Positions 31,966 to 40,145 of a stretch of DNA of 64,000 nucleotides are shown here, piece after piece. Within the stretch, counting starts at the first letter, position 1; the number at the start of each line of letters is the position of its first letter. This stretch comes from Nonomuraea montanisoli (GTDB lineage Bacteria > Actinomycetota > Actinomycetes > Streptosporangiales > Streptosporangiaceae): positions 186,001-250,000 of the forward strand of contig NZ_JABWGN010000015.1 in the NCBI RefSeq assembly GCF_013363975.1, read 5' to 3'. The notes under the pieces are model-generated. The model saw nothing but the letters and a program-made list of their open reading frames with translations, was not told the origin of the DNA and made no database searches. The position numbers and the translations under genes were made by a program.

Positions 31966-33198
31966 TCAGGGCTGGGCGGCCTGCGGGGCGGGGGCGGCCT
32001 CCACGGTCCGCCCCGGCCGGTTCCAGTACGTGAGGTAGCGCAGCAGCCACTCCACCGGGCCGTACCTGTGCCCGCGCAGCCACAGCCGGCTGTAGACCAC
32101 CTGCGCGGTGAAGATGCCCAGCGCGATCAGCACCTCCGAGGGCGGGCTGACCCGGTCCACCAGCGCCAGGCCGTACCCGGTGAAGATCACGCCGCAGAAC
32201 AGCGACTGGCCGAGGTAGTTGGACAGCGCCATGCGGCCCGGCGCCGCCAGCAGGGCCGCCAGGCGCGGCACGTGCGGCAGCAGGCGCAGGAAGGTGGCGG
32301 CGTAGGCGGCGGCGAGCAGCGGCGCGGTGACGAGATCCAGGGCCTCGCCGAGGAACTTGTGCACCGTTCCGGTCCACGCCGACATCGTGTAGACGGCCGC
32401 GCCGCCGAGCCCGACGGTGAAGCCCACCCACTGCAGCCGCCGCAGCGCCCGGGTGTGCGCCGACGGGTCGCGCAGCAGGCCCAGCTTGCCGACCGCGAGG
32501 CCGATCAGCGCGGCGGCCAGCACGGCCGGCCCCTGGAACAGCAGGCGCAGCAGGACGATGAGGGACAGCTTGCGCAGGTGCTCGGAGACGATCTGGCCGG
32601 CCGAGCCCGCCAGCGACCGGTCCGACTTGATCGCCTCGGCGACGCCGTGGGAGACCGTGCCCGCCATGTCCAGGCCCAGCGCCGCCAGCCCGGCCAGGAA
32701 CACGAAGCCCAGCGCCAGCAGGCTCGTCAGCACGACCGCCAGCATGATCGCGTTCTTCGGCGACAGCTTGCGCAGCACCAGCAGCGCGAGCCCCACGCCC
32801 GCGTACGTCGTGAGGATGTCACCCGGGAACAGCAGCACGGCGTGCGCGATGCCGATCAGGAACAGCCCCGCCACGCGTCTCAGGAACATCGGCGTGAACG
32901 GCATGCGCCGGCGCACCGCGGAGTCGAGCTGCAGCGTGAAGCTGTAGCCGAACAGGAAGGAGAACAGCAGGTAGAACTTGTTCTCCAATAACAGTGTCAC
33001 GCTCCAGCGCACGCCCCAGTCGAGCGTGGACTGGAACGCGGGCTCCGCCATCCCGGCCATCCTGAAGCCGGAGGCCAGGAAGGCGATGTTGACCAGGAGG
33101 ATCCCGAGGAGGGAAAAGCCGCGGAGGGCGTCGACCGAGGTGATCCTCGACGCCCTCGCGCCCTGCATGGCGCCGTCTGTCCGTTGTGCCGTCATCAC
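31966..33198 (-). CDS. DUF418 (YeiB-family) membrane protein
   Basis: 410 residues with about ten TM segments. The N-terminal 'RITSVDALRGFSLLGILLVNI' and 'LLLENKFYLLFSFLFGYSF' are the YeiB/DUF418 signature, a family related to the acyltransferase-3/heparan-acetylase membrane fold. The C-terminal 'GRMALSNYLGQSLFCGVIF' and 'GPVEWLLRYLTYW' close the DUF418 domain. It might acylate an envelope sugar, but activity for the family is not established. It converges on the GH39-like gene with 18 bp between stops. Confidence 0.87.
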   Translation of the reverse strand: MMTAQRTDGAMQGARASRITSVDALRGFSLLGILLVNIAFLASGFRMAGMAEPAFQSTLDWGVRWSVTLLLENKFYLLFSFLFGYSFTLQLDSAVRRRMPFTPMFLRRVAGLFLIGIAHAVLLFPGDILTTYAGVGLALLVLRKLSPKNAIMLAVVLTSLLALGFVFLAGLAALGLDMAGTVSHGVAEAIKSDRSLAGSAGQIVSEHLRKLSLIVLLRLLFQGPAVLAAALIGLAVGKLGLLRDPSAHTRALRRLQWVGFTVGLGGAAVYTMSAWTGTVHKFLGEALDLVTAPLLAAAYAATFLRLLPHVPRLAALLAAPGRMALSNYLGQSLFCGVIFTGYGLALVDRVSPPSEVLIALGIFTAQVVYSRLWLRGHRYGPVEWLLRYLTYWNRPGRTVEAAPAPQAAQP

Positions 33199-33237
33199 GG
33201 AACATCATCCCGCATAACCTGAGAGGTTCCTGTGAAT

Positions 33238-36048
33238 TCAGTTATTTAGTGCGATGTAGATGAAGCGCTCTGCTATCACGCCCACCGCGATCACGAACGC
33301 GGGGATCGCCACGAACAGCAGCCGCTTGCGCGCCCTGGGCGCCCGCGTGGGCCCGTGGAGCCGGACCACCTCGTAGGCGAACAGCGTCACCCACGTCAGC
33401 GCCAGCGCCGCGATGCCGACGGGCGTCCACGGCGACGTGGGGTCGCCGCGGCCCTTGTACGGCTGAGGATCGGGGATCTCCGTGCCTCTGACGAACTTCT
33501 TCAACGTATAGAGCGCGGCGTCGCCGTTGGAATACACCCGCTTCAGCTCGGACGAGGCGTCGAGCGCCGCCCGGAACTTCTCGCCCCAGCCCTCCGGGAA
33601 GCCCTCGTTGAGCTGGAGGTAGCTGACCTGGCCGCGCGTCACCGCCAGGAACGTGTTGCGATCGCTCTCCTTGAGCTTCTTCAGCGCGCCGGTGATGTTC
33701 GAGGGGTCCTTGTAGACCAGGGCCTGACCGTTGAAGTTCACCAGCTCCACGTCCTTCTCACCCCAGGGCATCGTGGGCGTGACCTCCTTGCCCTCCTTGG
33801 GCACCAGGTAGAGCACGCGGGCACTCGGCTTGTCGTGCTGGTACACGTAGTGCATGGCCGCGACCTCGCCGGCGGTCACCCGCTCGAACTTCTCGTTGCC
33901 GTAGCGGGCGACGAGGAAGGCCATCGCGAACAGCACGGCGAAGAACGCCGCGAGCAGGACCGACAGCTTCCGGGTCAGCTCGGGGTTGAAGCGCACGTTG
34001 CGCCTGCGGAGCGGCACGGTCTCCTCGCGCACGTCCGCGCTGTCGGCCGGCAGGTTCGGGAAGAACGCGTACGAGGCCAGCAGGCACGCGCCGGGCAGCG
34101 CGAACATGTAGATGCGCAGCCCGATCTCGCCGCCGTAGCTCTGCAGCCCCAGCGCGAGCACGGGCACGCACAGCAGGATCAGCGCGGCCCGGTCGAACAC
34201 CCCGCGCCGCAGCCGGCGCAGCAGGCCGGTGGCGGCCAGCGAGAGGATCACCACCAGGATGCCGAGCCGGGCCTTCAGCACCAGCGCGTGCGCGGGGTCG
34301 CTGCCCGCGATGCGGTCGCCGGTGTTGCTCTGGAGGTTGGTGAGGATCTTGCCCAGGCCGCCGAAGATCGCGTCGATCTGGCCGGCCCAGAAGCCCACGG
34401 TCTCGTAGCTGATCCAGGCCAGCACGACCAGGCCGAGGAAGAACGGCAGCGCCCAGGTCAGCGACGTCCGCTTGAAGATCAGGAACGCGGTGACCACGCC
34501 GAGCATCATGAACGGCGTGATCTGGTGCGAGGCCGTCGAGGCGAAGAACAGCGCCAGCAGCAGCGTCAGCATGAGCAGCTTGTCGGCGCGGTAGGTGCCG
34601 GTGTTGACGATCTCGCCCGGCGTCATCGCGTCGAGGCGGCCCAGCCACTTGCGCCAGCCCTTGTCCGGCACCGGCTTGGTGCGCGGCTCCACGCGGCCGA
34701 ACCAGCGCAGCAGGATCGCCACCCACGCCAGGTACAGCGCGAACGTGAAGCCCTGGGGCGAGAAGTAGTCCTGGCCGATCCACTGCACGAGGACGAACAG
34801 CAGCGCCGCGAACCAGCGCGCCCGCGTGGTCGCCACGACCTGGCGCAGGATGAGCACGAACGGCAGCAGGTAGAGCAGGTTGGACAGCAACGGCGTCCAC
34901 ATGAGGATCGGCGTCATGTCCGTGATGCCGGCCGCCTTGGTCACGAACGCGAACAGCGCGAAGAAGCCCGGCCAGCCCATGCGGGCGTCGATGCTGATCG
35001 CCGTCTCGCCGGTGCGGCCGATGAAGTCGACGAAGCCCGCGTGGATGTAGGCCGTGGGGAAGCGCGGCTCGGTGGCCACCAGGGCGCCCGCGCCGTGCAG
35101 CGCGAACGTGATCGTGGCGATCTGGAACAGCAGCAGGAACTTGCGGTCGGTCGACTGGGCGACCGTCACGAAGAAGGCCACCAGCATGATGAGGAGCGCG
35201 GCGAACGCACTGGTGGGCAGGGCCGCGATCAGGCCGAGGCCGTTGATGTCGGTGGGATCGACCCCGCGCAGCGGCCCGGGGGCCACGCGCAGGGCGAGCA
35301 CGTACAGGATGAGCCCTTCGACGGTGAGCAGGGCGGGCAGCCACTTGGGCGCGCTGCTCATGAGCGAGCTCAGGCGCGCCATGAGGCCCTGGGGGGCCGC
35401 GGCGGTCGCGGGGGTGGCCCCGGCGCTCTTCGCGGGCGCCTTGCTCTCCTGAGCCGTTTCCGGGCGCGCCTGCGGGGACGCCTGAGCCTGCGTCGGCGGG
35501 GACGTCCGCGGGGGTGTGGCCCTGAACGGGGTGGTCGGCGGCGCGGCCGGCGGCTCCGCGGACGGGGCCTCCGCGGACGGGGCCTCGGCGGAGGCGTCCT
35601 TCGGCGGGCCGCCCACGCGGAAGCTCGCCGGCAGCCGGATCGCCGTGGTCGTGTCGGCGTCGTCCTCCGCCTCGGCCCCGGCCCTGTCCTCGCCCTTGGT
35701 CGCGGGGACGGCGTCGGTCGGGGTCTTGACGTCGGCCTGGGTCTCGGCATCGGCGTCCGCGTCGGCCTCAGCCTTGTCCTCGACCTCGGCCTTGCCCTCC
35801 GCCTCGGCCTCGGGAGCGGCCTTGCCGTCGCCGTCGCCGTCGGCCTCGGCCTCGTCCTCGTCCTGGGCCTTGTCCGAGGAGGCGCCGTCGGCGGAGCCCA
35901 GATCGAGGATGATCCGCGGGATGACCCCCGTGGCGTCCGGATCGAAGGGCGCGCCCGACTCCTCCTCCGGCTCGCCCTTGAGCTCGGAGGAGCCTGTGAA
36001 CCCGGTTGTCATTCCATCGCCGTCCCGTTGCCTCACGTTGACCATCAT
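33238..36048 (-). CDS. Large polytopic membrane protein with acidic repetitive N-terminus
   Basis: 936 residues. The first 220 or so are cytosolic, acidic and repetitive (DADADAET, EAEAEGKAEVEDKAEAD, then PSAEAPSAEPPA). About 12 TM segments follow from residue 240, then a C-terminal soluble region with 'VTAGEVAAMHYVYQHDKPSARVLYLVPKEG' and a final TM. The fold resembles glycosyltransferase or ligase-like GT-C membrane proteins of surface-glycan clusters, but no catalytic Asp motif stands out. The ATG overlaps the flippase stop (ATGATG), and a second Met 12 codons on is possible. Its place directly after a Wzx-like gene suggests polymerase or ligase function. I would not assign it further. Confidence 0.78.
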   Translation of the reverse strand: MMVNVRQRDGDGMTTGFTGSSELKGEPEEESGAPFDPDATGVIPRIILDLGSADGASSDKAQDEDEAEADGDGDGKAAPEAEAEGKAEVEDKAEADADADAETQADVKTPTDAVPATKGEDRAGAEAEDDADTTTAIRLPASFRVGGPPKDASAEAPSAEAPSAEPPAAPPTTPFRATPPRTSPPTQAQASPQARPETAQESKAPAKSAGATPATAAAPQGLMARLSSLMSSAPKWLPALLTVEGLILYVLALRVAPGPLRGVDPTDINGLGLIAALPTSAFAALLIMLVAFFVTVAQSTDRKFLLLFQIATITFALHGAGALVATEPRFPTAYIHAGFVDFIGRTGETAISIDARMGWPGFFALFAFVTKAAGITDMTPILMWTPLLSNLLYLLPFVLILRQVVATTRARWFAALLFVLVQWIGQDYFSPQGFTFALYLAWVAILLRWFGRVEPRTKPVPDKGWRKWLGRLDAMTPGEIVNTGTYRADKLLMLTLLLALFFASTASHQITPFMMLGVVTAFLIFKRTSLTWALPFFLGLVVLAWISYETVGFWAGQIDAIFGGLGKILTNLQSNTGDRIAGSDPAHALVLKARLGILVVILSLAATGLLRRLRRGVFDRAALILLCVPVLALGLQSYGGEIGLRIYMFALPGACLLASYAFFPNLPADSADVREETVPLRRRNVRFNPELTRKLSVLLAAFFAVLFAMAFLVARYGNEKFERVTAGEVAAMHYVYQHDKPSARVLYLVPKEGKEVTPTMPWGEKDVELVNFNGQALVYKDPSNITGALKKLKESDRNTFLAVTRGQVSYLQLNEGFPEGWGEKFRAALDASSELKRVYSNGDAALYTLKKFVRGTEIPDPQPYKGRGDPTSPWTPVGIAALALTWVTLFAYEVVRLHGPTRAPRARKRLLFVAIPAFVIAVGVIAERFIYIALNN

Positions 36049-37361
36049 GAGGCCCCGTGCGACCCCTGGGCGACGCGTGGCGGTTCTGTTTCGCCGTAAG
36101 TGAGAACTTTACGAAGTTTTCCGAAGATCAAAGCCGCCACCAGCAGCTCGCTGAACAGCATGCCGTACCCCACCGCGTTCACGTTGGCGAACGGGAACAG
36201 CACCGTGATCGAGACCAGCACCAGCGCGGCCAGGCCGATCTGGACCAGCGCCAGGGCCCGGGCCTCGCTGCGCGCCCGCAGCGAGCTGAGGTAGACCTCG
36301 ATGAGCACCCGCGGCAGCACGGCCAGCGCCATGAGCCGCAGCAGCGTCGAGCCCTCGGTGGCGAACTCCGAGCCGAAGATCATGAGGATCAGCGGCGCGC
36401 CCACGACCGTCACGGCGATGATGGGCGTGATGATCATGAATGCCCGGCGCAGCGCCCGGCGGCAGTTGTCGGCTAGCTGCGAGCGGTCGAAGGACCCCTC
36501 GACGGTCAGCGACACCGCCATGTTCATCGCCAGCAGCTCGATCATGCAGCCCAGCGTGTGGGCCATCGAGAACCGGCCGAACGTGGCCTCGCCGACCTGC
36601 GTGGCCACGGCCACCGGCACCAGGTAGACGATCGCCAGGATCGACAGCGTGCCGGGGAAGTCGCCCGCCAGGAAGCGGCCGACCTCGCGCAGCGTCGGCG
36701 GCGCCGCGACATCCTCGGAGGCCTTGACGTGCCGGGGGATGACCACCGAGAAGATGAACCAGTTGACCGGGATGAGCGCGAGCGCGGTCGGCACCATCCA
36801 GGAGACGAAGATGCCCCCCTCGGGCAGCGCGCCCGCCAGCGCCACCAGCAGGCCCATCTTGACCACGCCGAAGACCAGGTTGTTCAGCGGCACCCAGGTG
36901 GCCTTGCGCAGGCCCGTCAGCACCACGTCCTGGAGCGTGAAGACCGCCCAGACCAGCACCGACCCGAGGAAGAACAGCCCCGGGCCGAACCCGCCCAGCG
37001 TGGAGTACGTGCGGCCCCACATCGGCAGCGTGAGCAGGAAGCCCACCGCGGCCACCCCGCCCGTCGCCGCCGCCAGGCCGTAGCCGCGCAGCACCAGCTC
37101 GGGCGTGCGGCGGCCGGCCAGCGGCAGGAAGCGCGCGAGCGCGCCCACGAAGCCGAGCGCGGTCAGCGACGCGAACAGCCGCATCGCGGTGATCACGGCC
37201 TGCCCGCGGCCGAACTCCTCGGGCGAGTAGTAGTGCGCCGCCAGCAGCCAGTAGCCCATGCCGAGCGTGGCGGTGATCCCCGTGTTGGCCATGAGCGCGT
37301 AGCCGTTGCGGAACAGGGGATTGCGCAGATCGTGCAGCAGCCGCCGCCAGAGCCTAGACAT
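36045..37361 (-). CDS. Wzx-like polysaccharide flippase (MATE/MOP superfamily)
   Basis: 438 residues, 12-14 TM segments, PST/O-antigen flippase architecture: N-terminal 'NPLFRNGYALMANTGITATLGMGYWLLAAHYYSPEEFGRGQAVITAMRL', the typical S.EEFG.......R motif after TM2. It would move the undecaprenyl-linked repeat unit across the membrane. The start overlaps the deacetylase stop by 8 bp, and its own stop overlaps the start of the large membrane protein, so it is embedded in a minus-strand operon of GT2, GT2, deacetylase, flippase and membrane protein. Confidence 0.87.
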   Translation of the reverse strand: MSRLWRRLLHDLRNPLFRNGYALMANTGITATLGMGYWLLAAHYYSPEEFGRGQAVITAMRLFASLTALGFVGALARFLPLAGRRTPELVLRGYGLAAATGGVAAVGFLLTLPMWGRTYSTLGGFGPGLFFLGSVLVWAVFTLQDVVLTGLRKATWVPLNNLVFGVVKMGLLVALAGALPEGGIFVSWMVPTALALIPVNWFIFSVVIPRHVKASEDVAAPPTLREVGRFLAGDFPGTLSILAIVYLVPVAVATQVGEATFGRFSMAHTLGCMIELLAMNMAVSLTVEGSFDRSQLADNCRRALRRAFMIITPIIAVTVVGAPLILMIFGSEFATEGSTLLRLMALAVLPRVLIEVYLSSLRARSEARALALVQIGLAALVLVSITVLFPFANVNAVGYGMLFSELLVAALIFGKLRKVLTYGETEPPRVAQGSHGAS

Positions 37362-38151
37362 TTCCGCGCACCCGCTGCAGGCCGTACCTCGTCCGCCGCA
37401 CGACCGCGTAGCCCTTGGTGAGGACGCGCTCGCGCAGGTAGATCAGGGGTACGGCGCTGCCCTCCACGGCGCGCCGGAACATGCCGATGGTGGTGTGCCG
37501 GGCCACCGTCAGCCGGGGGATGGCCAGCATGTCGTGCCGGTCGGCGGCGATCGCGTTGTTCACCGCGCAGGCGGCGAAGTAGCCGGCCTTGCGCACCTCG
37601 CGGCGCACCCGCGCGCTGGAGTAGCCGTAGGGGTAGGCCATGGTGGCGACCGGCGCGCCGATCTTCTCCTCCAGCAGGCCCTTGTTGCGGCGCAGCTCCT
37701 GGCGCAGCTCCTCGGTGCGGAGCTGGTCGAGCTGGGGGTGGCTGTGGCTGTGGCCGCCGATCTCGATGCCCGTCTGGGCGATCTCGCGGGCCTGACCCCA
37801 GCTCAACATGTCGTCCAGCGGTCTGCCCGCCGCGTCGGCGCCCGCGTCGGCGACCCAGCCGCTGGTCAGGAAGACCGTGGCGGGGAACCGGTGGCGCTCC
37901 AGCAGGGGCAGCGCGTGGGTGTGGAAGTCGGCGTAGCCGTCATCGAAGGTGACCACGACTGGTTTGACGGGCATACCTGTGTTCTTGTTCAGCCTGGAGA
38001 CCAGATCGCCCAAGGTCAACGGGGTGAACCCGCCCTCCGCGAGGTACGAGAGCTGCTCCTCCAGATCGGAGGGGCGTACCGAGTGGGGGCGGGTCTCCTC
38101 GTTGGGGCTGTCGGTCACCGAGTGGTACATGAGGATGGGAACCCTGATCAC
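37354..38151 (-). CDS. Polysaccharide deacetylase (NodB/CE4 family)
   Basis: 265 residues from a GTG overlapping the GT2 stop (GTGA), with AAGGGAG seven bases upstream. The CE4 motifs are visible: 'VVVTFDDGYADFHTH' (MT1, catalytic base and metal Asp), 'EIGGHSHSHPQL' (MT2, H.xxSH metal site), 'MAYPYGYSS' (MT3) and 'YFAACAVNNA' (late hydrophobic motif). No signal peptide is seen; the protein starts 'VIRVPILMYHSV', so it may act on a cytosolic lipid-linked sugar. It would remove N-acetyl groups from GlcNAc- or GalNAc-type residues and expose amines that the FemAB-like enzymes could acylate. Confidence 0.9.
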   Translation of the reverse strand: MIRVPILMYHSVTDSPNEETRPHSVRPSDLEEQLSYLAEGGFTPLTLGDLVSRLNKNTGMPVKPVVVTFDDGYADFHTHALPLLERHRFPATVFLTSGWVADAGADAAGRPLDDMLSWGQAREIAQTGIEIGGHSHSHPQLDQLRTEELRQELRRNKGLLEEKIGAPVATMAYPYGYSSARVRREVRKAGYFAACAVNNAIAADRHDMLAIPRLTVARHTTIGMFRRAVEGSAVPLIYLRERVLTKGYAVVRRTRYGLQRVRGNV

Positions 38152-39095
38152 GATCGGGCTCCCTTGAGCCGGGCGGACCCGACCACGTATCCCCATGTCG
38201 TCCAGGCGAGCCCGACGACGATCGCGACCGAGCGGCCGAGGCCGCCCACGTCGCCGCGGACCGCCTCGCCGAGCCCGCGCAGCGCGCCCAGCGGCAGCGT
38301 CTTCAGGGCGTGGGCGCGCTCGCTGGCCAGCCCGTCCTGGGTGCCCACCTCACGCGTCACCAGCGCCTTCGACAGCCCTTCGGCGTAGCACCGGGACCTG
38401 AAGTAGGCGAAGCGCTCGCGCTGCGCCGACACCTTGTGCCCGATCACCGCATGCGGCTCGTACAGCATGACCGAGCCGGGCTTGCGCTGGCTCAGCCTGA
38501 TGCAGAACTCCGTCTCCTCGCAGCCCAGGGGCCTGCTCTTGCGCCCCTGCACGCTGCGGCCGATGCCGCTGTGGAAGCCGCCCACCTCGGAGACGACCTC
38601 CCGCCGGAAGGCGGCGTTGCCGCCCATGACGTTGCGGATCGGCGCCCGGACCTCCGGCATGCCGCGGTACGTGCAGCCGACGGTCCAGTCGAACTCGTAC
38701 GGGAACCACCGGGGCCGCTGCCGCGAGGCCCACAACGGGTCGGTGCGTCCGCCCACGCCGACGACGGCCGGGTCCTGGAAGCCCTCCTCCAAAGCTTCCA
38801 GCCAGCCGGGGTCGGCCACCGCGTCGTCGTCCAGGAACGCGACGATGTCACCGGTGGCCGTGGCCACGCCGGTGTTCTTGCCGCCGGACAGCCCGCGCTC
38901 GTGCGTGTTCTCCACCACAATGGCCTGTGGATAGGTCTGCTTGAGCTTCAGGTGCAGGTCCGGATTGTGGTCGACCACCAGGATCAGCTCGTGCGACCGG
39001 CGGCGCTGCCGCTCGACCGACTCCACGGCCTGCCTGATGTCCTCCCACCGCTCCTCGGTGTAGACGCAGATGACGACAGACGTTCTCACTGTCAT
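38148..39095 (-). CDS. Glycosyltransferase family 2, rhamnosyltransferase-like
   Basis: 315 residues. GGAAGAGGG precedes the ATG. GT-A fold: 'TSVVICVYTEERWEDIRQAVESV', 'LILVVDHNPD', 'NTHERGLSGGKNTGVATATGDIVAFLDDDAVADPGWL' (the DDD is the DxD-type metal and donor site), 'VMGGNAAFRREVV' and 'GCEETEFCIRL' (the E-[ED] near the catalytic base). The C-terminal hydrophobic stretch (GRSVAIVVGLAWTTWGYVVG) may dock it at the membrane. It probably extends the lipid-linked repeat unit. The C-terminal codons contain the deacetylase ribosome-binding site. Confidence 0.9.
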   Translation of the reverse strand: MTVRTSVVICVYTEERWEDIRQAVESVERQRRRSHELILVVDHNPDLHLKLKQTYPQAIVVENTHERGLSGGKNTGVATATGDIVAFLDDDAVADPGWLEALEEGFQDPAVVGVGGRTDPLWASRQRPRWFPYEFDWTVGCTYRGMPEVRAPIRNVMGGNAAFRREVVSEVGGFHSGIGRSVQGRKSRPLGCEETEFCIRLSQRKPGSVMLYEPHAVIGHKVSAQRERFAYFRSRCYAEGLSKALVTREVGTQDGLASERAHALKTLPLGALRGLGEAVRGDVGGLGRSVAIVVGLAWTTWGYVVGSARLKGARS

Positions 39096-39112
39096 CCCTC
39101 TTCCAGTGCTGG

Positions 39113-39946
39113 TCAGGCGACGCCCCGGTCGGCTGCGGGCGCGGCGGCCGGCGTCGGCTGCGAGATCGTGGGCTGGCGCCGCCACTCGCGCAGGATCGTG
39201 CGGAGCACGCGCAGGCCGTCGCGGACGGCGTGCAGGTTGCTCTCGCCGTGGATGCGGCAGCGCTCGTGGCTCGGCACCTCGTGCACCTTGAGCCCGCCCT
39301 TGGCGGCGCGGACGTTCATCAGGGTCTCCACCTCGAAGCCGTCGCAGTCGAGGTCGAGCACGTCGAGGTGACGGGCCCAGAAGGCGTTGTAGCCGTAGCA
39401 GAGGTCGGTGTACTGGGTGCCGTACATCACGTTGACCAGGCCCGTGAGCACCTTGTTGCCGAACTTGCGGCTGAAGGTCAGGTCGTCGCTGCCGCCGCCG
39501 GCCGCGTACCGGGAGCCCTTGACGAAGTCGGCGCCGGTCACCAGCGCGCCCACGAAGGAGATGATCTCGTGGCCGTCGGTCGAGCCGTCGGCGTCGATCA
39601 TCACGATGATGTCGCCCGTGCAGGCGGCGAAGCCGGCGGCCAGGGCGTCGCCCTTGCCGCGGCCGGTCTGGGTGACGACCTTCACGTTGGGACGCAGGCG
39701 CTTGGCCACCTCGACCGTGTCGTCCACCGAGTTGCCGTCGACGAGGACGATCTCGTCGACCCACTGGGGCAGGGTGGCGAAGACGTGGGGGAGGTTCTCG
39801 GCCTCGTTCATCGCCGGGACGACCACGCTGACGGTGGGCGAGATGGCGATGTGCGGTGTGATCGGGGTGAACCGCTCGATGGGTGGCATCGAGCGCAGCG
39901 GCGTGATCTGCGCCTTGCCGTTGTGCTTGGTGCTCTCGGGACTCAT
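39113..39946 (-). CDS. Glycosyltransferase family 2, DPM1/GtrB-like
   Basis: 277 residues. 'VSVVVPAMNEAENLPHVFATLPQWVDEIVLVDGNSVDDTVEVAKRL' and 'GKGDALAAGFAACTGDIIVMIDADGSTDGHEI' (DAD metal site) place it with dolichyl/polyprenyl-phosphate hexose synthases. 'YGYNAFWARHLDVLDLDCDGFEVETLMNVRAAK' is the typical C-terminal half. There are no TM helices, unlike GtrB. It could make a polyprenyl-phosphate sugar for GT-C enzymes or add a sugar directly. It is first in the minus-strand operon, 17 bp before the other GT2 gene. Confidence 0.88.
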   Translation of the reverse strand: MSPESTKHNGKAQITPLRSMPPIERFTPITPHIAISPTVSVVVPAMNEAENLPHVFATLPQWVDEIVLVDGNSVDDTVEVAKRLRPNVKVVTQTGRGKGDALAAGFAACTGDIIVMIDADGSTDGHEIISFVGALVTGADFVKGSRYAAGGGSDDLTFSRKFGNKVLTGLVNVMYGTQYTDLCYGYNAFWARHLDVLDLDCDGFEVETLMNVRAAKGGLKVHEVPSHERCRIHGESNLHAVRDGLRVLRTILREWRRQPTISQPTPAAAPAADRGVA

Positions 39947-40067
39947 GGTGAGCTAAATCCTTCCGGGACCCGCCTCCACGCGAGCCTGGGCCGGCCGTTC
40001 CCGGGTGCTGGTGGGAACGGTCGATCCGTGATCGGCGCACGGGTCCAGTGGAGTGAGGGTGGTGCGT

Positions 40068-40135
40068 TACGGGTGCTCTGCTGCTGCTCTGGTGCTGTGG
40101 TGCTCGTGGTGCTGGTGGTGCTGTACTGCTGGCCG
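40068..40135. repeat. Low-complexity GCTG/GTG-rich tract
   Basis: About 65 bp of imperfect GCT/GGT triplets (GTGCTGTGGTGCTCGTGGTG) with no C- or A-rich interruptions, between the acyltransferase stop and the GT2 operon. Its composition differs from both sides. It is not coding on the sense strand. Confidence 0.75.
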
Positions 40136-40145
40136 GGACGGGGGG

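Noticed and set aside
33355-36099. 914-codon plus-strand frame opposite the large membrane protein
   Set aside because: His/Arg/Glu-rich shadow composition and no start signal, while the minus-strand frame shows regular TM segments.
38148-40040. A 630-residue fused glycosyltransferase
   Set aside because: The N-terminal half is an antisense-like shadow of the DPM1-like gene in another frame. The GT2 domain starts at the ATG at 39095 with GGAAGAGGG upstream.
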